Of a stretch of DNA of 64,000 nucleotides, positions 1-13,159 are shown piece after piece (position 1 is the first letter of the stretch; each line of letters starts with the position of its first letter). The DNA is from Apoda limacodes (lineage: Eukaryota; Arthropoda; Insecta; Lepidoptera; Limacodidae), in the NCBI GenBank assembly GCA_946406115.1, contig OX291540.1, positions 7,126,563 through 7,190,562 on the forward strand. The letters run 5' to 3'. Both the position numbers and the translations under genes were made by a program. The notes under the pieces were generated by a model. It was not told the origin of the DNA. It did not search any database and saw only the letters and a program-made list of their open reading frames with translations.

Positions 1-81
1 AGCGAAGTAAAATCTAGGAAAGAGAAGATAACATCAAATAAAACAAAGCTATGTAAACAAACGAAACAAACTTTGTGTTAC

Positions 82-3000
82 TGATAACTGTAATGATTGA
101 ATTTTCAAATATTTCTTCGGTAATAGTAGCTACGTCCAACTTAAGGCCAATGTTGAAATGCACATATTTCTCAGCGTTGTACCACTGGTCCGCTAACATT
201 GGGAACGCAATCATTGGAACTGTTGCAGATATCGCTTCCTCTGTCGATTGTAGACCACCTTGATTAATGAAAAGCTTTACATTTGGGTGCTCTGTAAATT
301 GAAATAAAATTGATATTATTGATGATGTGTGACCACTTAAGAGGGGATATAAAGGAAAATGGCCCGAGTACATTTAAATATTAAGTAAGAAAATGAAGTT
401 TAAATGTTTTTTATTTTTTTTACATATCGATTATTTGAGAATCCAAAAGTATCGATTGTTTTTTGATAGTTTGTCAGACTTTGAAAGGTATAAAATGAAA
501 CACAATTACAAAATATTCTTATATTAATAACAACTCAAAACATATTTAAATTTGGTTTGATAAAAATAAAAGTGTGATTTCTAAACTTCTTCAGTTCTAA
601 ACCTAAGCCCGTGTTTCTTAAATCTTAGGTCTCGTCCCGTTTTTTTTATAATTCTATGATTTCAATGCCAACATTCTACGTAGACATCTACGCTTTACCT
701 TTTTTTTTGCTTGTTTTTGCTCGATATTGATAACGGCAACAGATAGACGCTTGAAATATTCACAGAATATTTATTTATATGGTCACTTTAAATAAAAATC
801 ATTAAATTAAAATAAAACAAATATTTATGGGGGGCTCCCATACAACAAACGTGATTTTTTTGCCGTTTTTATAGATGGCACTTGGCCGATTTTTGATATT
901 CTGTTCCATTGTGTCAATTCCATGTTCGTCATTTTACCATTTATTACTCAAAACCTGGTAATTTTCGACGCATAGGGACATACATGAAGTCACCATAGTT
1001 CCACCATGTTTGGATTCCAAAGAGAGAACTTACCAAAACTTGAATTTTAATGCAAGTTTATACGAAAAATTAACTAAGTCAGAAATTCACTGTTTTAATG
1101 AGTGAATGGTGTTACGGCGCGCTTCCTAAGGAGTACTTATTCTGCAAACTGCTACGAGTATAGATAGGCACAAGCTCTAATCTGCAGAAACATTGAATAC
1201 TTGGCTAGTAAGTACACTTAGAAGGGGGCATAAAGCCAGCCAAAAAGAGCAAAAAGCATTAAATAATAATAACTCGAATATTATTACTTGTATTAAAAAT
1301 TTGTTAATAACAGCCCTAAGTGTTGCTGAAACATCGATAGTCAATCGATTAATCGATAATATTTTAATTGTCTGAAAAAACTATCGATATATCTTCTTTA
1401 TTCGTTCCCTACTCCTTAATTAATAGCATTTTACAGGTTTTTTTGCGTAATTTAAAACTTTTTTAGATCCACTTCTGAAACGAATATGTCACTCCGGGAA
1501 AGCGTAGATGTCTCTTTACTTTCGTATCTCCGGCGTTCTAGATAAATATACGGAAAGACTTGTGCAGGGTTAACTTACTCAGGAGATCAGGTTGAGGAAG
1601 CCATTTAAAAAGATTGACATTTTTCGGTTGTCCAGTCACTTTTTCCACATCCCATTTCAAAAGGACATCATAGGGCAATTTTGAGAAAACCTTCATAAAA
1701 ACTTTGATCACGGCGGCAGGTAGCAAAGAAGGCTGCACATTTGTTCCTAGGCTCATGTATATCACACCATTCACTGAAGTATTCAAGTACTTTTCAATAT
1801 CCTGAAAAAAGTTAATTTTAGTATCATACTGCATAGAAAAACAGCCATTACACTCGGCAACTGAATTTATTTTTAGCGCCACCTAGTTTAAACTTTCTTA
1901 CTTACTAAATTCGAAAACTAATATAAGGTGGTAAACTGTTTTAGTAAATAATTTGCATTATTTTCTCTTGATTATAGTTTAGTTCTTTCTTCCTTTGTTG
2001 TTTTATGTAACAAACTCCTGTTCAACCGCTGCGATTTTCAAAATTGTATTAACATATTGTATTACCGTTATTAAACAAAAGCAAAAAGATATGAAAAGCA
2101 AAAAGAATGTTGTATGGAGACGTTATTTTAAATTTTAAATTTTTTTGTTTGCCATAATAACACATGTGTTATGTAAGATTCAGTAAACTAACTACAACGG
2201 CTTAATTATACGGCATATGAAAATCGGAGAGACAGACCGACAGCGTAGTAATAGGACTCGGTTGGCAAATTTCGAGTACGGAATTCTAAAAACTTGACTC
2301 AAACTAATCCGTATCAAAACTGTAATGAGATATAAGTAGCTAACGATTTTAAATTTCACCCAAAGTTTTAAATTTTAAAGGTAAACATCTGCAACATAGA
2401 TGAATAAATGCAACTGGACCAATTTACAAAGAACTGCAAAGCAAATTTACTAAAAATCTTATCTTACTTTTGGTATCTTCTGTTTTGGTCTTTGATGCAG
2501 ACCCCCTATATACACCAAACCTGGAGGAACTGGTCTGTTTCCATCCCAAATTGGATAAGTATTTAAAAACAACATTGCAACATTTTTATCAAGTTCTTCC
2601 ACAGAAGGCGCACTTGGCCCTAAATTCCTTTTGAACATTCTATTTTCTTCATCTTTTAAGCTTTCTAAGTACAAGCGGACTTTAATATCGTGCCAAATAT
2701 TCTGAATTTTTTCCCAAAGTGTAACATTTTGGAACTTGTGACTTATCATTTCAGGATACAGAGCCGGATGAGTAGGAGCACCGATGACATTAAGATTTGG
2801 GTACACGCTTCCAAGTGAACTGACTTGAATCACCGGAGCTTTGAAGACGTGAGACATGACAAGAGCTGATCGAACGCACGCCTCGATTAGAAGCAAATCA
2901 AATTTCTCTTTTCTTCTGATCATGTCCTGTACTTCTTTGTTCTTCAATTGTAATTCAACAAGATCGGGAAATAAACTAAAAATCATTTTAAAAACATCGT

Positions 3001-3289
3001 ATGCGCTCGATTCCCCATTCAAGTTTTCAATAAAGCCTTTGCGCCAAATGTCGTAAGATCCATCACGTACATCAATCTCAGTAATGTTTTTGCCGACTTC
3101 GTCCTGGTGAAATGCTGGGTCAGTTGTTATTACTACTAGTTGATGGCCTCTTTTGGCCAATTCGTAAGTTAACTGGCGAAAAACCACTTGATGACTTATT
3201 GATGGCACTGGAAATACACCTAATATACGGGCTGCGTGATTAAGATATATCGTCGTTATTAGTAAAAACAATTCACTTTTTAAAAACAT
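82..3289 (-). CDS. UDP-glycosyltransferase, 5' three exons (partial gene)
   Basis: Membrane-bound enzyme of the endoplasmic reticulum that transfers sugar from a UDP-sugar to small lipophilic compounds (detoxification, pigment and hormone conjugation). Three exons can be joined: 2468-3289, 1579-1801 and 82-291. Exon 1 (274 codons) starts with a hydrophobic signal peptide, then ARILGVFPVPSISHQ, where His33 fits the catalytic histidine. Its donor is AAA|GTAAGA. Exon 2 starts after TTTTTTCAG with DIEKYLN and carries SLGTNV and WLPQPDLL; its donor is A|GTAAGT. Exon 3, after TTTACAG, restores HPNVKLFINQGG, LQSTEEAI and ADQW, so the family signature is complete. Intron phases agree (0, then 1). About 418 residues are present against the usual 510-525; the membrane anchor and tail lie beyond the left edge. 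The 82/81 donor (GTAACA) is weak. I infer a UGT33-like lepidopteran member but cannot fix the subfamily. No inactivating change is seen. Confidence 0.9.
292..1578. other. UGT intron 2, filled with repeats
   Basis: This 1.29-kb intron separates the last two visible UGT exons. It holds a reverse copy of the GGGTTCCGTA-type repeat (about 715-885) and a 15-bp inverted repeat at 683-697 and 1499-1513. There is a cluster of ATCGAT motifs near 1333-1390. A short plus-strand open frame at 1193-1375 has no coding character. Confidence 0.6.
1802..2467. other. UGT intron 1
   Basis: This 666-bp AT-rich phase-0 intron is bounded on the minus strand by GTAAGA (2467 downward) and TTTTTTCAG (ending at 1802). 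I see no gene in it. Confidence 0.7.
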
Positions 3290-5760
3290 TATAAAACAAA
3301 TTTCTTAATAAAGCACGATCACTAGTAACTGTGTTTTAGCTGTTCACTTGTGTAACTGAAATGACTAAAATTATACAATTATTTGAATTTAAGCATTAGA
3401 TTAAAAACAAGCTTACTAAGGATCCGTAGACGAAAAAACAAACTGCTAGTTTTGTGGTCAAACAAATAAATAAGTAAAAAAACCGAAAACAATTTCTTAT
3501 AAGGACAGGGGGGCTTGAACCAACGACATTAATGCAACATTTAAATTGTGATTTCTGTAACCGACTTCAAAAAAGGAGAAAGTTCCATGTTCGACGGGTA
3601 TATTTTTTCTTTTATTTTAAAAAAATTAAAAGAAGTCTTTTTTTATTCAAAATAGCATGCTCCTACGGTGGTCCCATATTATTGAACTGGATTTAAAACT
3701 TTAACTTTTGAAGAAAAAAAATAAATTATGTTTATTTGGAACTAGTGAATCACGCCTTTTGTGTTAATGTTTGTATAAAATTTTGTTACAAGTATGGTTG
3801 TTTTTTGGGAACGAGAAAAAAGCAATACGTCACTCAAAAGCAAAAAAATAAAAAAAAAATAGCAAAAAAAAAATCCGGCGTTTGTTAAAACTATTAAAAC
3901 GTTTTAACAAACCCTGTTTACGTAATATTTACCTCTAAAAAGACGAAGATCATGAACATCTAATTTTGAACCAGATCTAAAATTTTATTTTATTAATCGT
4001 TCAGTTCAGATCTAAAATCTTTTTTGTAAGACGCAAGATTTCACTTATTGACACGGTATTTTAAAACACGTTGCAAATCAGTTTTGATGACGGATACATT
4101 GGGTGCCCGACTCGCACATAGCCGGATTTTAATATTACCTACGTTTTTTATTAAGCTATACTTTTTTGTTTAGTTGAATATGCAAAATAACCGGAATGTA
4201 ACCATAAAAGAGTCAATAGCATTATGTCCTGTTTGAACATCAGTTTTTAAAAATACCGTACAAGTGCGAAACCTTGCTACTTGACAAATTGCATAATTTC
4301 AGGTCAACGGCAAGTACCCTGTGGATTTTGATTTATTTGCGAATGTCAAAATATGCAAATGGCCGTATTTTTTTATATCGTTGACTTAATAGCTTGACAG
4401 ATTGTTTTCGTTATAACACGTAGTGAAAAAATCCTATGTAATAACAGTAGCTCTCAGGGACCCTAGTTCTATGTATTTGATTTTAAATCAAACTTGATAC
4501 CTCTACGCATTTCAAATAAAAATGGTCTGAAGGCACAGACAAACTGATATATAAATATAAATATTTTATGTGATTTAACCACAAAATATTTATTTTTTAA
4601 TTTTTTTCTTCTAACGCTTGCCTTGCTTCTTGCAAGTGTTAAAATATGCGGCGTAAATAGTCGTATTTTTTATTGCGGTGGTTTCTGAATCCTTGATTTT
4701 TATAACTCTACGCGTTCCTCAGAAAAATCTTGTTAAGCCGACAGACAGATATACACACAGACTGACAACAAAGTGATCTTTTAAGCGTTTTGATTTTTCT
4801 GTTGCGGTACGGAACCCTAAAAATACTAAAATTGATTAAAGTAATGAAATAGCAATATCAGTGTTGTTGTCTATTCTCATGCGTATTAATTTTAGAAATA
4901 AATAGATATGTCTTTTCAACAGTCCACCAGGTAAGTATTTACATGTAATTCTTATTTTCAGTTTTTTTTAGATGTGTTTAGTATGAAACAAATGTCAAGT
5001 GTTTGGAAAAATATGGCCATGTAGCACCGTCTGGTTTTAAAATTAGAGCGATGTAATGCTATGAACATGTCAGTTTAATCAACGCCGCCCATATAAGCAT
5101 TATATTGTTTGACAATCTAGGGAAAAATGAAGTCAACTCCAGTTTTGGTTTCTTTGGAGAACCTTTTAATTTTTATTATTGGATAAAAATCTATGAAAGA
5201 ACTGGCCTAAGTCAAAGCCTCATTATCAAGCCATTTTACAATAGCAAGTCTATTTTATCATTAGTAACGATTTCTAACGACTTTCTGGTCCTCCTCTAAA
5301 TCCATTACTTTGTATTGTCCCCAAACTGAAAGTACAATATTCATTGCGTAGATATTAAAAAAATGAACTGCAAAGATGTAGTGAAGTTATCAAAGTACAA
5401 TACCCATATAGCAGGCTTTTTCTGAATTGTTTTGCAAAGGGCCAAAACATCATTAGCTCTTCTTTTTTGAATTTTATTTTATTTATATTAGCTCTTCTTT
5501 TTTGAATTTTATTGGTTTAGTCAAACTCTTTCTATATATAATTGGCCGCACTTTGAAGTAGCAATCATCGTTTTCAATGTTATTATCGGCAAAATGTAAC
5601 TATATTCTTATTTTCTCATATTTTTTAGTGGCATATCAGCTATTTTGACAAACCGTAACTTGAGATTCTAATAATCCCTGTAACTAGATATTATTCCCAT
5701 GTATAGAGTAATAGATAAAGTCCTTCATGTCCTCCAGGTTGATGTTGATAGATTCAGATA
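3290..5760. other. Intergenic DNA upstream of the UGT gene
   Basis: AT-rich sequence with no convincing reading frame. It includes a repeat of the CGACTTCAAAAAGGAG family at about 3559-3850. A piece ending in TACGGAACCCTAAAAA lies at about 4670-4820. No clear promoter motif was recognised next to the UGT start. Confidence 0.5.
3559..3850 (+). repeat. Dispersed repeat starting ACCGACTTCAAAAAAGGAG
   Basis: It matches the copy at 39793-40290 over several blocks: the CGACTTCAAAAAGGAG start, the tggattTAAAACTTgAACTTTTG block, and the GAAxCGCGCCTTT then TTGTATxAAATT blocks. The family is dispersed in the window; its class is not evident. Confidence 0.6.
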
Positions 5761-5767
5761 CAACGTT

Positions 5768-6387
5768 TTAAACTGAGTAGAAGTTAGTCTGCCCTATTAT
5801 TAGCTCTATTATACCTTCTGAAAAAAAACAATTAAAATAATCTGGGGTTAACATTTGAATCAAGAGATATATCCAATGTACTTGTAGGGAGTTTAATAAC
5901 AGCAGCATGCATGAATTTTCCGCTTTTCCATTTGAATAGTAAGGGTTTCCTGACATATTTTTGATGACTTATTTAGCGACAACTCAAGGGCAATCACGAT
6001 TGAATTTAGACGTTGCCTTTCTTTTGTATCGAGTGATTCTATATGGTACTGGTTGTTTTGAAGAGCCGACTGAAAACATCCCCCCGAAATTTTCGGGAGT
6101 AGTTGGTATTTCATTTTTAGAGCTCCATGCACAGGTTATCCAGCGATGATAAACAATTATTCAGTTTTTATTTTTATTTATTACAGAGGCATTCCTATTA
6201 ATTGATTGTTTCGCTCGTATATTCTTTCGGTTGTATAATAAATACTTTTTGAGCTTTTGCATGCATCATATTTAAATGAAGTCTGGTACACCCAAGCGTC
6301 TTCTGTGACAATGTAACAGCACGGTACCATACAGCTGACCTGCTGATCAAGCCCAAAGACAGCCGTTAGAACTCTGCATCTAAACAA
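5768..6387 (-). other. Unidentified open frames, possibly an eroded element
   Basis: Two open stretches in the same minus-strand frame (6181-6387 and 5893-6132) are separated by stops; a third in another frame covers 5768-5956. Their composition is more protein-like than the surroundings (for example CRVLTAVFGLDQQVSC and LDTKERQRLNSIVIALELSL). I recognise no family and see no convincing splice joins. They may be remains of a transposon gene or chance frames. Confidence 0.25.
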
Positions 6388-6639
6388 GGCAGTTTGTTGT
6401 TACATATAATGACAAATGAAAGTAAATCAGTGAATATAATCTTTTTTCAAAAAAATTTATTACTCTGACTTTAGATCCAATCAGAAGTAAAAAATCAATT
6501 CTTACAAACAATTTTATATTGTTAAAAAAATAACAAAAGAGTTTGACAATGTGCGCTCTGTAATGAAGAATCGCATGCGGATTTTTGTGATTTACTTCAG
6601 ATTTGTTGCGGTGCGTTTCGGCATCGAATTTATGCATTC

Positions 6640-8900
6640 CGTGGACTTAGGTATGTGAAACCTTACGCACTACGGAAAAAAACCGCAGATCGCCACTATA
6701 CTGCTCGGAACGCAGTGGCAAATTGTTGTCACTACGAGTTTTACAGACGAAGAATATTTTCAAAAGTCTAAAATGATACAATTAAAGACATTTTCTCACC
6801 TAACTTCGGTTTTCTTGGATTATCCTTACTAAATTTAAATATGACAAATCCACGAGTAACTCTTCCTTCCATATATTATGTAAAAAATTCTAAATATGTT
6901 TATAAACGACTGTGCTCTGAGGTGAAAATAAAAACCTTAAATAGAACTTTTAACCGAATTGAGAACCTTCTATTTTTTTATTTGAAGTCGGTTAACAATA
7001 CACAATATGAGAGTGAGTGAGAAAATCTATCTTTTTCAAAACATCTTAATACTTTTCTAAGAAGAATTTACTTTTTCCTAAAGCCGACAAAGAACACCTG
7101 AGGCAGTAATTAAGGGAGTCAAAGGCACTTGACATCAAACCTTAACGAAAAAAAGCAAACTTTTAATCGACTCCGATTATGCTTTTACCTAATGAACCAA
7201 TTTAAAGTTTAAAAACTTGTGTTTCACTGATAAATAAAATCCAGTTCAAAGAAATTGTGTAAGCCTGAAAAATTGTGTAAGTTAAGGATTCTGTTACAAC
7301 TTCTAAGTTATCGTCTAAGGGCACTTTTGTCGACACTTGTCACCTTCAGTCAAATTTTTTTATGGACGCAATATTTTTTATATAATGCCTATTAAATATA
7401 ACTTACAGTTAACCATTCCATTATTGTTGTCGGCTCCGTGGCGTAGTGGGTATTATACAAAAATATTTATATTTGTTAATAAGCTAACTTGCCTCGATGT
7501 CTGTACTTTTAAGTCAAATATTTAAATTCATTTTTGAATAACTTCTCGTGATTATAATGTTCTTAGTTAATAAAAACATCATAAGTGACATTTTACAATT
7601 ACATACTAAGCTAAGTTGTGGTTGAACCTGAAAAAATCTAACAACGGCAAACTTGACTGTACGGAAAATCAATTTTAAGGCGAAAAAAAATTGAATTTTA
7701 TATATTTTTTAGATGACAATCATAAGTTTAGGAGTTTTATAATTAGGTTATGAGAGTCGAAACACGATTGAATAAACGTGACTCCTTTAAATCTTCATTT
7801 TTAGAGAGATACTTCTACAGAAAAACAGTTTTATTTGCTAGTTATTTAACTTTTTTCAATGAAATTTTTTCTACGTATTCCATAATAAATACTTTAGACG
7901 ATTATGGTTTTATTTTATTGCGAAAGAGTGTTATTTTGTAGCAAAAAATACATTTCATAAATAACGTCGCGTGGGCCTTACAGTTTGTCGGCCGCAGCGC
8001 CTCGTCGAGAGCACCAACTTTGTTGCGCCCACCCCGCTGCTGCCAATGAAAATTTTTTAAACGATATAATCTTCTCATTTACTCAATAAAAGAACAAAAA
8101 TTGTTTTCTTATCGATCACCACGCTCAAAAAGTGTATTTTGAATTAATATCAAAGAAAACTTGAATTTATATCAAAGAAAAAAAACTACTGCATAAATAA
8201 AAAAATAATAAATAATTATAATTGCATAAGTTGATAATAAAATGCTATGCAATAGCTTTACCGCGACGGGCCCCGAGTGCCACTGTTGATTTTTTGTACG
8301 TAACGAGTAAAAGCTTATTTTGAGCTGTTTAAACATGTTCTTCTCATTCACCCTGTTATATAAATTAGCGTAAAAACAGTAACGTAACTGTAAAGTTTCA
8401 ACATAGCTGTAAGTTGAGTGAATAAAGTATTTTTCAACACACTTGCTCATAAAGTGGCTCTAATTTTACCGCAATCAGGCACATAATGACACTTGTAATC
8501 AAACTGTGATTTTTTAAATGCTATTATTCACAAGTGAGTTATAGACTTTTTATTTATATTGTTGGATAAGTTCCCTTGATCTTAAAAAAGGTTCTATACA
8601 AATAAGATCGAGTTCAATAGTACACATTTTAATGTACCTATTGTTTGCTCATTTCATACAACTTCGTATTTAAATAGATAATTCCAACTTTTATATTTCT
8701 ATAACTTTTATCTTGTCTGTAATAAAGGAAACCTTAAATTCTCCATTTGGTATGTGGCTAAAACGCTATCCGCAAAAAGCCAAAAAAGAAACCTAATTCT
8801 TTAGTCTATGGCCGATCGCCATGCGCGCTCTTATGAGAAGTGATTAATTTTTTCCGCCATTGGGAATTTTTTTTCACAAAACGTTTTCACTGATTAAATT
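6640..8900. other. Intergenic AT-rich DNA with small GC-rich islands
   Basis: No gene was recognised. GC-rich patches at about 7965-8045 and 8255-8285 stand out from the AT-rich background and resemble pieces of a repeat. Open frames at 7750-7941 and 8172-8450 have no recognisable motifs and low-complexity tails. Confidence 0.4.
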
Positions 8901-8920
8901 ATAGTTATTTATTTATTCAG

Positions 8921-9440
8921 ATGTCTACCAGTACTAGTTATGAAGAAAATGATTTATGTTGTACACCGCCCGATATAAGGTGTGAAGCCCTTAACGTTAT
9001 GGAAAGTTTACTACCTATAAACTCCAAGGAAAGATATGGATTAGCGTACCAATATTTCAAAAGAACAAGAATACGCAGACTTTTTCAGAAAATGTGTTCA
9101 TGGCGTACTTTAAAGAATTATCATAAGTTCAATAAAAAAAAAGCTCAATGTTAAAAGTACAGTCCGAACAAAGAATGGTGTGTGTGAAGCCAATATCCGG
9201 CTACTAAGGTTAGTTAAATTGCGGCTACTAAGGCGCGTCCTACTGGCGATATACCAAATACATCCAATGATTGGAATTCACCTACCTAGACGAATAATGA
9301 ACCATCTCAAATAACAATAGAACATGAAAGTATTTCAGTAAGTAATCTAATGAGATATGAGAATGAGAAAAAAATCTGATGAGACCCCTATGCCATCAAA
9401 AATAGTTAATTATAATTTAACTCACTGCACATTTACTAAT
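8921..9440 (+). pseudogene. Eroded Crypton-like tyrosine-recombinase fragment
   Basis: A 77-codon frame starts right after a good splice acceptor (TTATTTATTTATTCAG at 8905-8920). It contains LLPINSKERYGLAYQYFKR, which resembles the N-terminal core-binding region (LLPxxSKxRYxxxYxxF) of insect Crypton-type tyrosine recombinases. Near position 9081 the similarity continues in the next frame as SENVFMAYFKELS, so a frameshift broke the gene. Further downstream only short protein-like blocks remain, and the catalytic domain with its tyrosine is absent. This is therefore a relic that cannot encode a working recombinase. The family call rests on memory of the N-terminal pattern alone. Confidence 0.5.
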
Positions 9441-9459
9441 TGTTTCTCTAAATTAACTT

Positions 9460-11240
9460 TTTATCTACTGTATAAAATGATTTTTTAGTATTATTTTCTT
9501 CACAAGTGTGTTGAAAAATGTCGTATGATACACGTGTGTATTGATAATTACCGTCCTCGGCTCTCTTAAGACCCGCCTCAATGGCGCCTCAGTGGTAAAC
9601 ACCAACATTACACACTTGTACCATAATGTACTAAAATATCCAGGGTCTGGAAAAAGCTGGTTGATAAGATTATAATAACCATGCTCGTTGCTACTATGTC
9701 AGTTGTAACTTTTAATCCACATCGATTTGCGTCCATTTTGTATTTTACTAATGGCCTTTTCCACATCGATTTGCGCTAGTCTGGCTATACCCTACGAAAA
9801 GAAAGCTATTTATGTCGTTTTAAGAGTGTTGTGTATGTAAATGCACTTATAATCATAAGATAATGTCATATACATTACTATGAGATATTATGTCATATAC
9901 TTCTTAAGTTATTTATATCGTAATGACGCCTTGAAACTTTTAATATTTTGTATGGAATTTAACGTTATTACCGTTTAGTAGTCACATTTTTTGACTTTTT
10001 GCTACAACTTAGAGTCAATGCACTAGATAACAAGCTATTCTAATTATTTAACCAACTTTCATTACAAGCAAATGCAAAACACGCTTTAAAAATTTGCACA
10101 AGTGTTGAAACAATGGTCACTTCCAGATTTTTTATTGCATTAAATACAATGAATGAAAATCATTAAGTAAGGTAATGCACTAGACTATAACATATATTTT
10201 TTTCAATTCTTTAGATGCTATAGTTTAGCCACCAAATTTGCACAAAAACGGCGTATTTTCGCGGTCTAGCCTATACCGCAGCCTTAAAGCATTTTCCCAA
10301 GCGAGCGTCTAATAAAACAGCATGTGATGACTGAATCATATATGCCGAGCGGAAATCATTGAAGCTACATACTTTAAATTATGAACATAAGTTTTTTAAA
10401 TGATATAAGGCACTGATAAGAAAAGATTTTCCGAAATTCATTACCTCTGGGGGTAAAATAGGTGTAAGTTCATATAAAAATCCGTCATCATCATCTTAGA
10501 TAATGAAACTTTACATGGGAATCCGGTTAATTTTGTAAATAAATCCATGAAAATTGGGATATAGACTTTCAGATAAAGAATTTCATATGGTTTCAAATAT
10601 AGGAATGACATGTTAAGAAGAAGGATGAAAAATCTCAAAAAAAATGCTCCCTAAAGGTTAAATAGTGGAATAGAATGTATGGTAGAAATACATTCCATCG
10701 TTCGATAAGATGGAATTAAAATAGGCATGTAAAAGTCTGTTTAGGAATTAACAGAAACTTTAGTCACGAACTTAGTATCGTTGGAAACCAGCTGGTAGTT
10801 AATTGATATATAATAGTTCTATGGACACATGGACATTGCCAAAATGACATCAATCAAATTGCCGTTAAGATGTTTATAACCTGGCCAGTCAATTAGTATA
10901 ATTTTATAGTCAGAAATCCGTTCCCTTATCCTTGTTCCGTCTGAGTTCCTCTGTACAACCAAAATGGCGTGGTAGTGCGTTAGAAGTCAAAAAGTAGATG
11001 TTCCAAGTTAGATACCCAGTAAAAACAACAAAAAATTACTACTTGTGTGTTTTACATTTTCTTTGTGTGAAATCTGGTTAGTGGCCGATATACAGCGATA
11101 GGCTATGACCTTAGGGCAGATTACTGTCGCTGAAAACTATTTGACACAAAAGTTGTCGACGTTATATCGAATTTTAATCCCCCCTTCAGGAATAAAAGTA
11201 TCATGATGTTTTCAATTTTCCTTTATACCTATTAACACGT
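9460..11240. other. Intergenic AT-rich DNA
   Basis: No gene was recognised. A 15-bp direct repeat, CCACATCGATTTGCG, occurs twice about 44 bp apart near 9720-9775. The minus-strand open frame at 10441-10638 looks like chance. Confidence 0.4.
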
Positions 11241-11254
11241 ACTACGTGGAATGT

Positions 11255-11440
11255 GTAACAAATAGCTTGTGGAACGAGCTCCCTGCTAATGTTTTCTTCT
11301 AAAAACTACAGTGAAGGATTCAGCAAAAAAGAAGTTATTAGATTTTTGAAGGGTCATCAACGCGCGAAGTGTGACCGCTGATGGTATCAGCTAACCGCAA
11401 GCTTGTTTGCCACCTTAGTGGTATTAAAAAAAAAACGAGT
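11255..11440 (+). mobile_element. 3' tail of a jockey-like non-LTR retrotransposon
   Basis: The fragment holds the end of the last ORF (relative of GTGGAACGAGCTCCCTGC, encoding WNELPA), then the shared 3' UTR TTGTTTGCCACCTTAGTGG and a poly(A) run. The same tail is seen at 14306, 19157, 22545, 39600, 51530 and 62468. It is 5' truncated, as expected from target-primed reverse transcription. Confidence 0.75.
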
Positions 11441-11467
11441 TGCACTCCGGGAGTGCCGGCAGAAGTA

Positions 11468-11800
11468 AAAACCTTTACACACGATTCGCGCTTAACACTC
11501 AAATATGTCACAAGACATGTCTTTGACATTGTCAAGAAATAATAATGTTTGTTTATTTACTTTTTTGACGTAGTATATTTGACATCGCAATCTGTCATAG
11601 AATTAAAATTCCATATCCAACCTCCCTGTACTACTCATAATCGCGAAGACTAAAAATAAAATTATAATAGGCGTGGCATTACGGTTTCCGTCTTACGAAT
11701 TTCCACGATTAGGACACGTGACCTGACGCGAGTTTATCATTTTTTACCCATACCAAAAAAAGTGCACAACGCCGCTAAAGAAGTTTTCACTTCAAAAATT
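11468..11800 (+). repeat. Short non-coding repeat ending in a hairpin
   Basis: It begins near ACACGATTCGCGCTTAACAC and ends in GAAGTTTTCACTTC (11780-11793), a perfect 5-bp stem with a 4-base loop, followed by AAAA. Related copies make up much of 17253-18366. It has no coding capacity. A non-autonomous DNA element or Helitron derivative is possible, but the ends are not diagnostic. Confidence 0.55.
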
Positions 11801-12266
11801 GTGTAATCTATTATCTACGGTTCATCAAGAAGAAGTAGGTGTAAAAGGATTTATTTACAGTATTTAATCACTTCACTAAGTGTTTTTTTGATTAGGAAGA
11901 AAAAAATCTTTATTTTTTCTCTTGAGTGATTCAGTAAATTATAAGTTTAACGGTCGGAGATAACAACAAGACTGATGGTGGTCCACTTTTCTCTGACGAA
12001 GTCCATTTGTTATATCTTGATGGACTTTTAAGTTATTCGCTTTTGTCTTCTTTCTGCCTATCGCTTTTTAGTCACGTAATTGTAAACAGTTCATTATTCA
12101 CAGCATTGAATTAAATATTTATAAATTCAACAAAGTATCGGTTTCCAAACGAAAATTCGCAATGAAAATCGATATCGAAAAATGTTTTTCGTGTCCTGGG
12201 ATAACTTATAGTAGCCACACTCGTTACCGCAGCAGCAACGTGAGCCGTTAGGGAAATCAGGCGTTT

Positions 12267-12270
<4 letters not shown>

Positions 12271-12307
<37 letters not shown>
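12271..12307. repeat. (TA)n microsatellite
   Basis: An uninterrupted run of alternating TA; it explains the YIYIYI open frames on the minus strand. Confidence 0.9.
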
Positions 12308-12311
<4 letters not shown>

Positions 12312-12744
12312 ACACACATACGAGAACATATTGTTGCTCTACTTGCTTTGTTCATTTTAAAATTATGAGAATACTCGTTTTTCTGCGTGTTTACCAGCTC
12401 GTTATATTACAAAAGCTATTGTTATATTAATACTTGCAGGTTTATTTTATAAACATAAGTTTGTTGTCAGTTTAATGTTTAACAAATATTAGATTTAATA
12501 AATTCTAGCTAGTATTATCTAACAGAAGCAAATGAATTGGTTAATGCATTAAGCCCCGGGCACGCGTGTTATACCTTTAATTTGATTCGGACGAGGGATA
12601 CATTTTTAGCACCCGGTTATTGGGAAATGGCTGAATGTAAAGTAAAGTATGTATATTAGTTATTTTAATTGTATATTTATCAATTTTTGTTCTAATAAAA
12701 AAATAATATAATACATAATTAAACAGTTATAATACACATTATTA

Positions 12745-13152
12745 CTGTTCCGTTCCCAAAAGGTGCCAACGGAGCCCTATTACTAAGCCTACGATGCCTG
12801 TCTGTTTTTCTGTCTGTCCGACCTCAATCGGGCTCTATCTTTGAGATCGAAGTAAGAAAATGCTGGAAATTTTCACAGAATGTGTTACTACAACTGATTT
12901 CCTTACAAATAATAAAAAGAATAAAAAGTTAAAAATAAGAGGGGTGTCTCCATATAAGGCACACGTTTTGTTGTTTTTAGTATATCGTAATAACGGTCAT
13001 GCATACAAGCTTTAAACTTAAAACAATTATAGTGTTAGCTCTACAGTAAAACACTAAATAATAAAAACTGGTCAAGTGTAAGTCGGAGTCGTGCATTCTA
13101 TGATGGTACGGAACCCTTAGTGCGCGTGTCCTACTCGCACTTGCCTTTTTTT
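12745..13152 (-). repeat. GGGTTCCGTA-family dispersed repeat, reverse copy
   Basis: The left part has GGAGCCCTATTACTAAG and the CTGTCTGT run; the right end reads TGGTACGGAACCCTTAGTGC followed by a CGCACTTGCC-type end. This is the reverse complement of the copies at 22685 and 24460. Confidence 0.65.
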
Positions 13153-13159
13153 AATGTTA

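Noticed and set aside
75..263. Plus-strand open frame opposite UGT exon 3
   Set aside because: Antisense shadow of a clear UGT coding exon.
12111..12329. Minus-strand frames with long YIYIYI runs
   Set aside because: Explained by the (TA)n microsatellite.
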